IMG/VR virus record: IMGVR_UViG_3300023273_000733
Coordinates: 1 to 27,269 of that record
Direction: 5' to 3' (one strand)
DNA: 27,269 nucleotides
Source: a virus
The position numbers and the translations under genes were made by a program. This document shows, piece after piece, positions 1-10,534 of the stretch. The notes beneath the pieces were generated by a model. The model saw nothing but the letters and a program-made list of their open reading frames with translations, had not been told where the DNA came from and searched no databases. The first letter of the stretch is position 1. Each line of letters starts with the position of its first letter.

Positions 1-3000
1 AAGTTGTATTTGATAAAATACACAACTTTGTTGTCGGAGACTACATTGGTATCAAAGATGTTGTTGATTTAGATGGATTTTATGAAGTATTAAGTGCAAA
101 TTTAAACAGAGTTACGGTTGAGTTGAAAGAAGACGGAGTACTTGGCACTGAAGAAACAGAATTATCAGGAGTTGTTTCGACAATAAAAACAAATCGTGTT
201 GCTAAACTTGAAGATGCTAATAAGTATGCAGAAACAGATATAAATGAAGATGAACTTATTTGGATCGATAGTGTCGATAGTGATAATAAATGGGCTGTAT
301 TAAAAGCATCAAATGCATATAACTTTGATGAAGATATTCATAATCCTAATAGTAGCAATACATTCGGAGATAGTTTAGCAACAAATACAGATAATACATT
401 TATAGCAGTTGGAGACCCAACTGACGGCGAAGGCAAAGTCCATATATACAAAAGAGAACAAGACGGCAGCACCGTTTATGGAACATTACAGCCACATCAA
501 ACACTAGAACCAATTGCAAACTTTGACAATGGTGCAAGTAAGTTTGGTGACAGTGTAACAATGAGTCCAGATGGCAAATATATTGTAGTTGGTGCTCCAG
601 AAGCAACATATGTAAAAAGTGCATTTAAAGACAATTTTGATTTTTCTACAGATTATAAACTAGGTACTATTGTAAAATATAATGGCGGACTATATAAATC
701 TCGTAGAAGAGTTTTTGGTAGAACAGATAATGTTGAATTTGGATCGTTCGACAGTGTAAGTCGTTGGCGTTCTGAACTTTATAAACAGTACAATAATTAT
801 TTAGATTTTCCTGTAATTACTACAGGAGATTACCCGTTAACAGATGTAACTACAGATCACATCCTCGTAAGAGCACCTGCTGATGCATACGAAGGAAGCA
901 ATGTAGGCGATCGTATCTACTTTGAGTGGAATGATATTACTAACGCATATATTGATAACAAAGGTATAGAAATTGTTGGCCTAAGCATGGGCAATCCTGT
1001 TACACTTACTACAAACAGAGATCACGGATTAGTTGATGGTGATCAAGTAATACTAACGGATTTTCCAAACGATAACTTAACTTTTAGAAGCGACCTTTAT
1101 GACAATAGTGATATAAACACTCCGTTTGATACTATTGAACAACAAGGCGTTAAAGGTTTTGAAGGATTTACATATTATGTTAAAAAGACTTTAGATCAAC
1201 AAATTGAACTTTATAGAGATGCAGAATTAGTAACACGAGTTAATGGCACAATTGGCTTTACTGGTGAACCTATTGGAGCAAGTGGCGCTAACCTTAATTT
1301 AGGCGACGGCAGTGTACAAGGTGTCATTCGTAAAATTAATTTTCCGTTTAACAAGAAACAATCTGAAATAACAAAAGAATTCTTAACAGAAACGACTCAT
1401 ACAATTAGACGTAAAGTTGAAGAATTATTCTATATTATCGATCCAGTAAATGTTCCTAATATGCCAGTAACAATTACAACTACTGGTAATGTTCCTACAT
1501 CCAATATTGTAGTTGGTAATATTATAGGACAAGCTAATAATACAGTATTTGGTACAGTTAATAAAATTAACGGCAACGAAATAGAAGTAATTAATGTTTC
1601 GGGAATATTTAAAACTCAAGGAAACTTAATCAATAGATCGGCATTAACTTCTACTGATTGGATTGATTTGGGTCCGAGCACAGTTCCTACAAATATAGAT
1701 GCTTTAATTCAAACAGGTGCTAGAGTTACTACAGAAACAGGAAATGCCACAGTTACCTATATTAGAAAAGATTTAGGTAGACTAATAATTTATGCTAATG
1801 ATAAAAACGGAGTCTTTGAAGAAACTGGACAACTGTATATCGACGATCAGTTCTTTGTTGGCGATTATGTACGTCCTTTACACGATGAAGTTGATAGAAG
1901 TGATGTAGTTGGCGGATATTGGGAAATTGCTACAGACAATTCTTATATTCCAGGAGACATAACATCTGACAATGCATACGGATTAGTAATTAGCGATATT
2001 AAAAATGGATATAATCCAAATACATTTAGCAATCCAAATCCGACGTGGAAAGAGAGCTCTGCAAGATTACCATATAAGTCAAGTGTTCAAAATGCCTTAG
2101 AAAATCCTGTAGAAGTTTTAAGCGGTGTAGATAAACAATTCCAAAAAGAAGTAGACTTAATTAGAGTATTAAGTCATAAAAGTCAAGGTATTGCTGGCGA
2201 TGTAAACGAAGTTGATATTTTTGATAATAGATGGGTAATAAGACTTCCTAAAAATGTATCAGATAAGTCATCTACTGATTCTACTCTAGCAGTTGGTATA
2301 TACTTAAATGATATTAGAAACGCTGACGGATCTATTATTGATTTATCTGACAGAGGATTTGGCAACGATCCTTACAGTATTATTAATAGAGTTGACTTAC
2401 CAGTTGATTTATGGGATGGATACATTGATTATGATTTAACTGTAGAACTTGATCTACAACCTGGCGACACTGTACGCGAAGGCGTTACTGGTGCTACTGC
2501 AACAGTTGTATATTATCAACGAGACTTAGATAAGTGTAGGATTTACGTTAAGGATGTTGCAGGAACGTTTACATTTGGTAGTCGTTATATAAGCGGCGTT
2601 GCTCCTGAATCAATGTTCCTTTACAAACAAGTTGGCGCAAATCTATCAAGAGTAGGTACCACTGAATCAAGACAACTTGCTGATAGTGATATTGGTAAAT
2701 TAGCGGTGTTTACACATACTGAAAATTTAGAAATTCCACCTAAACTATCTTATGCAGTAACAAGTCAGACTGACGAAATTGCAGATTACGAAACTAAGTT
2801 TATTACAGGTATAGAATATCAAACTTGGATTGAAGAATACAAACCAGGATTACCAAGAAACCCACTTGCTCCTAGTAGAGAAAACAATGACTGGGCAGAA
2901 GTTAATAATATTCCAATCAATGTTGGTAGAGATGCAAGTACATTTGTAAGAGAAGGTGCTTTCTTTGTATATGAACACAATACTGAAACAGGTAACTATG

Positions 3001-6000
3001 ATTTAGTTAACGGTTACATTCTACCTAATAGAGAAGACAACAGAAAACTTGCATCGGAAGTTAAACTAATTAACAACGGTGATTTTTATAGACTAGTTCT
3101 CAACAGTAGTGAAAATCATATTAATGATACAGACGCAGCCGGCGGAGCAGGTAGAGTTTATTTTGTCGTTCATGGCAACAATCAGTTTGGAGAGTACGAT
3201 TGGCAACTAGGTAAAAATCAAAACTTTAAAGGTGTTTACAGTAATACAGACATCTACTACGAAGGACAAGTTGTTATTTATAATGACGTGTTTTATAAAG
3301 CATTAACTAATCTAAGCAACGAAGAATTTGATAGATCTAAGTGGCAGTTATTAAGCGAACATATAGATTTTGTAGGCTATTTGCCAAATACATCAGGATA
3401 TGTAATTCCTGGAGATGATTCTAGTATTGTTGATTTAAATACAAGCACATTTGGTAGAACATTTGATATTAGTAAACAAGGAACAGTTCTTGCTACTATT
3501 GCTGAGTACAGTAGTGGAAATAAACTAGTAATTTATACATTAAAAGATAACCATTTTGAGTATAAGACAGAATTTACAGCTCCAGAAGATAGTAGAGGAT
3601 TTGGTACTCGAGTTGCAGTATCTAATAATGGTAACTTAATTGCAGTAAGTGCTCCAGAAACATATGCAGAAAACATACTACAAGGAAAAGTATATGTTTA
3701 TAAAAATACCAATGGAACATTTAGATTGCATCAAACACTTGAAAGTCCAAATAAAGAACTTGCAGAAGGGTTTGGATTTAGAATAGACTTTGACGATAAT
3801 CAATTAATTGTTTCAGGAAGCACAAGCGATATAGTATTAGAAACTACTTTTGACAGATTCTTAAATAGAGATTCAAATTCGCAAGATAGATTTAACAGTA
3901 CGTATGTTAACGATCCACAGCGCGAATTGTCAGTGGGCCAAACTACGTTTGATAACGGATTTACAAATTATGTAAGTTCTATAGAAGACAGCGGTATAAT
4001 TTACCTGTATGAAAATGTTAATGATAGTTTAATATTTGGACAACGCTTAAAGTATAATAATTTTAATGTTAACGAATTTGGTAAAAACGCTATTGTACAA
4101 GATAATACTATATTAATAGGATTACCTACGTTAGACGGCGGCAAGGTTGCAGTTTACATTAAAGAACCAAATGCAAAAGTTTGGACTGTGCATAGAGAAC
4201 CTGTTATACCGGTTGATGTAAGCAAAATGCGTGGATCGTTTATATACGACACAAATAAAAACTTAATGCTATCACGCTTAGATATTATTGATCCTGTACT
4301 TGGAAAAATTGCAGGTATTGCTGAACAAGAAATTTCTTATAAGACATACTTTGACCCAGCTAATTATAATATTGGCAATGCATCTACAAAAGAAGCTCTT
4401 ACAGTATGGGCTCAAGATAATGTTGGTAAATTATGGTGGGATTTAAGCACTGTAAAATTTGTTGATTATCACCAAGGCGATGTAACATATTCAAATAATA
4501 TATGGGGCAATCTTGCACAAGGTGCAAGTGTTGATGTTTATGAATGGGTAGAATCAAGAGTTATTCCTAGCCAGTGGGACGCAAATTCAATTACCAATCG
4601 AGGCGTAGCTAACGGCTATAGCGGACAAACAAAATATAGCGACACAAAATATGTAGAAAAGGATATTTACGATAACATTAGTCAGAGCTTTAGCAAGCGT
4701 TACTACTTCTGGGTTAAGGATACACGTATTGTTCCGAATGTAGAAAACAGAAATAAAACAGCATTTGACATTGCAAACATTATTAGAGATCCGGAAGGAC
4801 AGCAGTTACGTTTTGTTACATTACTAGGCAATGATAGATTTGTATTATATAACACAAATAAATTAACTAGTGAAAACAATGTTGCTGTTAATTTCCGTTA
4901 TTGGACTATTGATAATCAAGATAATAACATTCACACAGAATATCAAATTATTACTGACGGGCTAGATACAAGTCGTCCTAAGAAAATAATAGAAGACAAA
5001 TGGTTTGACAGTTTAGTTGGCGCAGACAAATATCATAGAGATGTACCTGATGCTACATTGAGTGTTAAACAAAAATACGGAAATCAGCTTAAACCAAGAC
5101 AGTCGTGGTTTGTTAATAGACAAGAAGCACTTAAACAGTTTATTGAAAGAGTAAACAGAGTGCTTGCAGATGAACTAGCAGTGGACAATTTAAATATTAC
5201 TAAGCTATTTGAAAACGATCCAATGCCGTCGGAGTTATCAGGTCTTTATGATACAGCAATTGACACAGAAGAAGAATTGCGTTTAGTTGGTACTGTTAGA
5301 GCAACACAAGCAGTGTTGGAACCGGTTGTTGTAGATGGTACAGTTGAAAGTGTTACCATTGTTAATGGCGGTAGAGGTTACAGATTGCCTCCTAAGATTG
5401 AAATTGAAGGTACCGGCGAAGACTTAGAATTACGTGCTAATGTAAACATTATAGGCGCTATTACAAGCGTGGATGTTGTTAACGGCGGCACTAACTACCA
5501 AGACACACTAACGCTTGCTGTAAGACCTCTTAGTGTGCTTGTACGTGCTGATAGTACGCTTATTGGAGCATGGGCAATATATGCATGGGATGTCACTACA
5601 CGCACTTGGAATAAATCAAATCAACAATACTATAATGTTGCCGACTATTGGAATTATAAAGACTGGTATGCAGAAGGTTATAGTTCTCTAACTTCGGTAG
5701 ACTTCTTAATAGACGACTATTATCAGTTAAACATTATCGACGATGCCATCGGTGATATTGTAAAAATTAGTGACGTTGGTGCAGGCGGCTGGATACTATT
5801 AGAAAAAATAGTAAATGTTGACACACCTGATTACAGTACAGGTTATAAGACTGTAGGTAGAGAAAACGGAACTATTGAGTTTTTAGATAAATTATACACG
5901 CAAGTAGGTGGCGATACCGAATTGCGTAAAATATTAGAAACTATTAGAGATGACTTGTTTGTAGATGAATTAGCAAACGAGTACAATCAATTATTCTTTG

Positions 6001-9000
6001 CAAGTTTGCGTTACGTACTGTCAGAGCAAAACTACGCAGATTGGTTATTTAAAACAAGTTTTATTAAAGCAAAACACAATGTTGGCGAGCTAAGAGAAAA
6101 AACAACATTCCAAAATGACAACTTGCCTAGCTTTGAAGAATATGTTAATGAAGTAAAACCTTATAAAACTAAAATTAGAGAATATCTATCGGCCTATGAT
6201 AAACTTGATAATACACAAAGTGTATTAACAGACTTTGAATTATCACCGTTTTATGATCCACAGCGTGGTGAAATAATTTCGCCAACAGTTACAATTAACG
6301 ATGGTGTATTATCAGATATTAATTTTGATGTAAATGTATATCCGCAGAAACACTGGATTGATAACTTTACATACGAAGTAGAAGAAATACTAATTAAAGA
6401 CGGCGGCAGCGGCTATACCGAAGTACCTCTAGTAACTATAAGCGGTGGCGGCGGCACAGGTGCAACTGCTCGTGCATTTATTGGTAGTGGCGCTGTTAAG
6501 AGTATTGTAGTTGATAACGGTGGCAATGGTTATACTAGTGTTCCGACAGTTAACATTGAAGGCACACAAGCAGACGGCGGAACACAGCCTAGGTTAAGTG
6601 TTGTACTTGGTAATAAGAAAATTAGAACTTTAAATGTCAAACAAAAATTTGATAGAATAACACCTAATTATGAAATACTAGTTCTCAAGGAGACAGAGAC
6701 ATTTATTAGTACAGGAACTGAGCTTAGAATTGAATTAAAATATCCAATGGATTTAACACGAGCTAATGTAAGTGTTGTTATAGATGGTGTAGAAGCACTT
6801 GACAGTGAATACTCATACGGTAATCAAGATAGTCTAAATGGATATATTTTACTTGAACAATCTCGTATTGCTGGTACAACTATTACTGTAGAATATAACA
6901 AGAGCTATGAAATGTTATCAGCTGCTGATAGAATTAATCTAGCATACAATCCAGAAACTGGACAATATGGTAAAGATTTAGGACAGTTGATGGACGGCGT
7001 AGATTACGGCGGTGTAGAAGTTCGTGGATTTGAGTTTGGAAAAGACTTAGGATATGATTCTCAACCATGGTTTACAACAGAATGGGATTCTTATGATGAT
7101 AATTTTGATGACGAAACGTTTTATACAGACGGCAGTACAACTAAATTCCAGTTAAGCAAACCTCTTGCAGACGGAGAAACATACAACGTCTACGTAAATG
7201 GTATAAGAATTGACGATCCTAACTATGACGGTAGTACAAAAACTTATCTTGCAGACGATGGAATAACTATACTTGCACTAGGTAACCCAAATGCAATAAT
7301 GAAATCTGTTACTACTGAAAGTCCTGAATACATTATTGAAACTAATAATAGTGTTACAGAATATTTTATAAAAATAGAAGATGTTGAATCGTGGGAAAGT
7401 TTATACGACGATACTTGGTATAATCCACCAAGCGATGATGTTGTTGTAGTAATACGCAAGTCAACTTCAGACGGAAGTTTCTTACCAAGTGGAGCAGGAT
7501 TTGATACACTTATCGAAGGTGGAAATTTACAGTACGGAACTGCTACAGGACTAGATGCAGGTGACATTACAATAGACGGCGACGGATTTGTAACACCAAC
7601 ATCGTCAAAAGGTCCTGAAGAATTAGTACCCGGACAATTACATGATACTCTAGATATGAAGATATTTGACAGAGTAGCAGACGGCGGTAGTGTAATGTCG
7701 ACTAGAAATTACACTGCTATAGAATCACAAACTGAGTTTGATTTAAATATTTTGCCACATAATATCTTCTCGTTATTTGTAAAAGTAAATGGCAGTATGC
7801 TTACTGAAAATGACTATGAGATTAATTATGCTGATAAAAAAGTTGTACTTAATACAGAATTAAATGTAGGCGATAAAGTTAATATTTCTTCAATGTCAGG
7901 CAATGGAGAAAGAATACTTGATATTGATAATTTTACAGGCGATGGCAATACAAGAACGTTTGTAACAAATAGTGTTTACAGAGAAGAGTTGCAATCCTAT
8001 ATTACTGTTAATGGATCAATAGCAAAAGTAGCATTATTTGAAACAGATGAAACATATGGAGATAAGCAAGGGTTAGTTGGATTAGAATTTTCAACAGCAC
8101 CTGACGCTGATTCGTTTATTTACTATGCGCTATATGACACAAACGAATCTACAATACAACGATATAGTGCAACAGCAGTAAATAGATTTGTAGGCGACGG
8201 CAGCACTATAGGATTTGAGCTCGCACCAGAGCCTAGTTCAAGATTGCCATTAAGTCATAATGTTGTTGTTAAAGTTGATGACACAATATTATATCCGGGT
8301 TATACACAACAGTGGTATATTGTTCCTGACAGAGTGTATACCTTAGATAGATCGCAATATACTGGAAGTAGCTTAAATCCAGATGAAGTTGATGTTTATC
8401 TAAATGGAAGTAAGCTAAAATTCTTAATAGATTATAACTGGGATTTTGCTAATACTCAAGTTGTGTTGTTTGACAACGTAGGCGAAACTGGAGACGATTT
8501 AGAAGTAGTTGTACCGTCGACAGCAGAGTATGCATTTTCTAAGAATACTAGAATAGGATTATCTCAGGTAACTGGTACTTTTGAGGTTGGAGAAACTGTA
8601 ACAATTGGCTATCCTGATAGTACACAGTTTACAGCAACAGTTAAATCTTATAGTACTAATTTATTAACGGTTATTGGCACCATTCCTGGATTACAATCAT
8701 TAGTTAATAGCGACGATACTATTCCAATTGAAGGATTAACAAGTAATGCATCAACAAACGTTGTGTTAGATGTTGACTTAATCGAAGCTGGTGATAACTT
8801 AGTTCTTAATGATGTTCCTGCAATAGGTGCAAATATTGATGTATTTACATTTACTAGACATGAATTGCAAGATATCCAAATGGAAACTAAAACTAATGTT
8901 TCTAGAAGTTTGCTAACTATTGGAAGTGACGACTATTATGATGCTCATAGACGAGGTAAAGGTTTAATTGAACTAAGAGAACCTGCCGTTGACGCTGCAT

Positions 9001-9893
9001 ATGTTTGGGTAGTTCTAAACGGTACATTGCTAACAGCTAACAGAGACTATAAACTAGTTAAACTTGATAGTTATGTACAAATAACTCGTCCGTTAACAAC
9101 TGAAGATGTGATACAAGTAATACACTTTGCTGCACCTAAATCTAACGTGAAATTTGGATTTAGAATGTTCAAAGATATGCTAAACAGAACTCACTACAAG
9201 CGTCTAAACAAAAATAATGTTTATACTCTTGCACAAGACTTAAATATAACGGATAAACAAATTGTACTTGCAGATGCAACAAATATTACTATTCCTGATG
9301 TAGATGCAAATAACCCAGGTGTACTATTCATTGAAGGTGAGCGCATCGAATACTTCCAAGTAGACGGTAATACACTTTCACAATTACGTAGAGGTACACT
9401 AGGTACTGGTGCTCGAACAGTTTACAGTGAAGGAACCGAGCTTATGGACCAAAGTGATAAAGAAACTGTTCCTTACAAGGATCAAATGGTTTCTTTAATT
9501 GCACTTGAAGACGAATCTACAAAGATTGTACTTGATTGGCTTCCAACAAAAGGAGTAAATGAATTTGAACTCTTTGTAGGCGGTCGTAGACTACGTAAAA
9601 ATGCAATATCTGCATACCAATTCCAGGAAGTTGATGCAGACGGAAACTTAGTTACTAGCCTAATTGATAAAGAAAGTCCAGAAGGCGACATTACTTTAGC
9701 TCCAGAATTTACTCTTACTATAGATAATGACACTGCTATAGTAGAACTTGCAGAAATACCTGCAACAAATAGTAGAATATTAATAGTAAGAAAAGTAGGA
9801 AAAACATGGCAAAAGCCAGGTGAGCAGTTAAGATACTCCGATGATCCAGTAGCACAATTCATCCGCGGAGCAACAACTGACTTACCCGAATAA
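1..9893 (+). CDS. Giant virion (tail/baseplate) structural protein, 5'-partial
   Basis: The reading frame is open from base 3 to the TAA at 9891-9893, giving at least 3,296 residues. The TTG at 123 is not a credible start, because the same frame continues upstream without a stop to the window edge. Visible modules in order: FG-GAP/beta-propeller-like blades (about 340-615: FGDSLA, FGDSVT with VGAPE); a long inserted region bounded by two motifs of the form YxxG-V-YN-YK...W (about 650-780 and 3235-3365), which recall small carbohydrate-binding modules; more propeller blades (about 3435-4170: FGRTFD, FGTRVA, FGFRID, FGKNAI); GGxGY repeats (about 5340-5525 and 6380-6580); and late beta-rich modules with GDGxTxxF (about 7115, 7930, 8185). 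No catalytic motif was recognised. It lies directly upstream of tail-fibre genes and ends at a late promoter. Marine T4-like phages commonly carry such very large structural genes. Virion location is inferred from context and repeats. Confidence 0.8.
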   Translation, partial: VVFDKIHNFVVGDYIGIKDVVDLDGFYEVLSANLNRVTVELKEDGVLGTEETELSGVVSTIKTNRVAKLEDANKYAETDINEDELIWIDSVDSDNKWAVLKASNAYNFDEDIHNPNSSNTFGDSLATNTDNTFIAVGDPTDGEGKVHIYKREQDGSTVYGTLQPHQTLEPIANFDNGASKFGDSVTMSPDGKYIVVGAPEATYVKSAFKDNFDFSTDYKLGTIVKYNGGLYKSRRRVFGRTDNVEFGSFDSVSRWRSELYKQYNNYLDFPVITTGDYPLTDVTTDHILVRAPADAYEGSNVGDRIYFEWNDITNAYIDNKGIEIVGLSMGNPVTLTTNRDHGLVDGDQVILTDFPNDNLTFRSDLYDNSDINTPFDTIEQQGVKGFEGFTYYVKKTLDQQIELYRDAELVTRVNGTIGFTGEPIGASGANLNLGDGSVQGVIRKINFPFNKKQSEITKEFLTETTHTIRRKVEELFYIIDPVNVPNMPVTITTTGNVPTSNIVVGNIIGQANNTVFGTVNKINGNEIEVINVSGIFKTQGNLINRSALTSTDWIDLGPSTVPTNIDALIQTGARVTTETGNATVTYIRKDLGRLIIYANDKNGVFEETGQLYIDDQFFVGDYVRPLHDEVDRSDVVGGYWEIATDNSYIPGDITSDNAYGLVISDIKNGYNPNTFSNPNPTWKESSARLPYKSSVQNALENPVEVLSGVDKQFQKEVDLIRVLSHKSQGIAGDVNEVDIFDNRWVIRLPKNVSDKSSTDSTLAVGIYLNDIRNADGSIIDLSDRGFGNDPYSIINRVDLPVDLWDGYIDYDLTVELDLQPGDTVREGVTGATATVVYYQRDLDKCRIYVKDVAGTFTFGSRYISGVAPESMFLYKQVGANLSRVGTTESRQLADSDIGKLAVFTHTENLEIPPKLSYAVTSQTDEIADYETKFITGIEYQTWIEEYKPGLPRNPLAPSRENNDWAEVNNIPINVGRDASTFVREGAFFVYEHNTETGNYDLVNGYILPNREDNRKLASEVKLINNGDFYRLVLNSSENHINDTDAAGGAGRVYFVVHGNNQFGEYDWQLGKNQNFKGVYSNTDIYYEGQVVIYNDVFYKALTNLSNEEFDRSKWQLLSEHIDFVGYLPNTSGYVIPGDDSSIVDLNTSTFGRTFDISKQGTVLATIAEYSSGNKLVIYTLKDNHFEYKTEFTAPEDSRGFGTRVAVSNNGNLIAVSAPETYAENILQGKVYVYKNTNGTFRLHQTLESPNKELAEGFGFRIDFDDNQLIVSGSTSDIVLETTFDRFLNRDSNSQDRFNSTYVNDPQRELSVGQTTFDNGFTNYVSSIEDSGIIYLYENVNDSLIFGQRLKYNNFNVNEFGKNAIVQDNTILIGLPTLDGGKVAVYIKEPNAKVWTVHREPVIPVDVSKMRGSFIYDTNKNLMLSRLDIIDPVLGKIAGIAEQEISYKTYFDPANYNIGNASTKEALTVWAQDNVGKLWWDLSTVKFVDYHQGDVTYSNNIWGNLAQGASVDVYEWVESRVIPSQWDANSITNRGVANGYSGQTKYSDTKYVEKDIYDNISQSFSKRYYFWVKDTRIVPNVENRNKTAFDIANIIRDPEGQQLRFVTLLGNDRFVLYNTNKLTSENNVAVNFRYWTIDNQDNNIHTEYQIITDGLDTSRPKKIIEDKWFDSLVGADKYHRDVPDATLSVKQKYGNQLKPRQSWFVNRQEALKQFIERVNRVLADELAVDNLNITKLFENDPMPSELSGLYDTAIDTEEELRLVGTVRATQAVLEPVVVDGTVESVTIVNGGRGYRLPPKIEIEGTGEDLELRANVNIIGAITSVDVVNGGTNYQDTLTLAVRPLSVLVRADSTLIGAWAIYAWDVTTRTWNKSNQQYYNVADYWNYKDWYAEGYSSLTSVDFLIDDYYQLNIIDDAIGDIVKISDVGAGGWILLEKIVNVDTPDYSTGYKTVGRENGTIEFLDKLYTQVGGDTELRKILETIRDDLFVDELANEYNQLFFASLRYVLSEQNYADWLFKTSFIKAKHNVGELREKTTFQNDNLPSFEEYVNEVKPYKTKIREYLSAYDKLDNTQSVLTDFELSPFYDPQRGEIISPTVTINDGVLSDINFDVNVYPQKHWIDNFTYEVEEILIKDGGSGYTEVPLVTISGGGGTGATARAFIGSGAVKSIVVDNGGNGYTSVPTVNIEGTQADGGTQPRLSVVLGNKKIRTLNVKQKFDRITPNYEILVLKETETFISTGTELRIELKYPMDLTRANVSVVIDGVEALDSEYSYGNQDSLNGYILLEQSRIAGTTITVEYNKSYEMLSAADRINLAYNPETGQYGKDLGQLMDGVDYGGVEVRGFEFGKDLGYDSQPWFTTEWDSYDDNFDDETFYTDGSTTKFQLSKPLADGETYNVYVNGIRIDDPNYDGSTKTYLADDGITILALGNPNAIMKSVTTESPEYIIETNNSVTEYFIKIEDVESWESLYDDTWYNPPSDDVVVVIRKSTSDGSFLPSGAGFDTLIEGGNLQYGTATGLDAGDITIDGDGFVTPTSSKGPEELVPGQLHDTLDMKIFDRVADGGSVMSTRNYTAIESQTEFDLNILPHNIFSLFVKVNGSMLTENDYEINYADKKVVLNTELNVGDKVNISSMSGNGERILDIDNFTGDGNTRTFVTNSVYREELQSYITVNGSIAKVALFETDETYGDKQGLVGLEFSTAPDADSFIYYALYDTNESTIQRYSATAVNRFVGDGSTIGFELAPEPSSRLPLSHNVVVKVDDTILYPGYTQQWYIVPDRVYTLDRSQYTGSSLNPDEVDVYLNGSKLKFLIDYNWDFANTQVVLFDNVGETGDDLEVVVPSTAEYAFSKNTRIGLSQVTGTFEVGETVTIGYPDSTQFTATVKSYSTNLLTVIGTIPGLQSLVNSDDTIPIEGLTSNASTNVVLDVDLIEAGDNLVLNDVPAIGANIDVFTFTRHELQDIQMETKTNVSRSLLTIGSDDYYDAHRRGKGLIELREPAVDAAYVWVVLNGTLLTANRDYKLVKLDSYVQITRPLTTEDVIQVIHFAAPKSNVKFGFRMFKDMLNRTHYKRLNKNNVYTLAQDLNITDKQIVLADATNITIPDVDANNPGVLFIEGERIEYFQVDGNTLSQLRRGTLGTGARTVYSEGTELMDQSDKETVPYKDQMVSLIALEDESTKIVLDWLPTKGVNEFELFVGGRRLRKNAISAYQFQEVDADGNLVTSLIDKESPEGDITLAPEFTLTIDNDTAIVELAEIPATNSRILIVRKVGKTWQKPGEQLRYSDDPVAQFIRGATTDLPE

Positions 9894-9896
9894 ATA
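9889..9896 (+). promoter_or_regulatory. T4-type late promoter box AATAAATA
   Basis: AATAAATA overlaps the TAA stop of the giant structural gene and lies 19 bp before the ATG at 9915. It fits the NATAAATA late consensus of T4-like phages (T4: TATAAATA). Transcription would start near 9902, just ahead of the AGGAAGA ribosome binding site at 9904-9910. It would drive the 205-aa gene and the fibre genes coupled to it. Confidence 0.6.
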
Positions 9897-9914
9897 CACT
9901 AGCAGGAAGATAAA

Positions 9915-10532
9915 ATGACAGATACATTTAAAGATTTAAACGGAGTACTACTCCAAGGACATATTAAAATCAGTGATCCTGAGAGTGGTGAAGTTCTTAT
10001 TGACAAACGCAATGCTATTCATTATGAAAATATGAGTATAGCACTTGCTGAGTCTTTGGCAAACGCAGGACAAGGTCCAATATATAAAATGGCGTTTGGC
10101 AACGGCGGCACATCAGTTGACCCAACTGGTATTATTACTTACTTAACTCCAAACAGCACTGGCACAAACGCAAGTTTGTATAATGAAACGTTTGATAAAG
10201 TAGTAGATGATCAAGCAAGCAATAATACAGATCCAGTAAGAAATAAAATAGAAACAAGACACGTAAGTGGTACAAACTACACAGATATACTTGTAAGTTG
10301 TTTGCTAGATTACGGCGAACCTAGCGGACAAGATGCATTTGATACTGCTACAAATACAGAAAATCTTTATGTATTTGACGAACTAGGACTAGTAAGTGCA
10401 GGTGCAAACGGCACCAACGGTAGACTATTAACACATGTTATCTTCCATCCTGTACAAAAGTCGCTTAACAGACTTATACAAATTGACTATACTGTAAGAG
10501 TTCAAAGTTTAACCGGATTTAATGAGGGATAA
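9915..10532 (+). CDS. Probable baseplate/tail structural protein (205 aa)
   Basis: The ATG at 9915 follows AGGAAGA with normal spacing. The protein has no signal peptide or membrane segment. Its N-terminal half is rich in G, N, T and S (GNGGTSVDPTG), and the C-terminal part contains FDELGL followed by LLTHVIFHPVQKSLNRLIQI and TVRVQ, which looks like a beta-rich structural domain. It sits between the giant structural gene and the first fibre gene and ends two bases before that gene's start, so the products are probably made together in late infection. I do not recognise a named family. The tail/baseplate role rests on gene order and the late promoter. Confidence 0.65.
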   Translation: MTDTFKDLNGVLLQGHIKISDPESGEVLIDKRNAIHYENMSIALAESLANAGQGPIYKMAFGNGGTSVDPTGIITYLTPNSTGTNASLYNETFDKVVDDQASNNTDPVRNKIETRHVSGTNYTDILVSCLLDYGEPSGQDAFDTATNTENLYVFDELGLVSAGANGTNGRLLTHVIFHPVQKSLNRLIQIDYTVRVQSLTGFNEG

Positions 10533-10534
10533 CA

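Noticed and set aside
123-125. TTG as the start of the giant structural gene
   Set aside because: The same frame is open back to base 3 with protein-like sequence, so the gene begins outside the window.
940-955. ACGCATAT text inside the giant gene, similar to the intergenic motif
   Set aside because: Only a short match within coding sequence, expected by chance in AT-rich DNA.
7244-7567. Minus-strand ORF inside the giant gene
   Set aside because: Serine-rich antisense shadow without a ribosome binding site, within a continuous structural frame.
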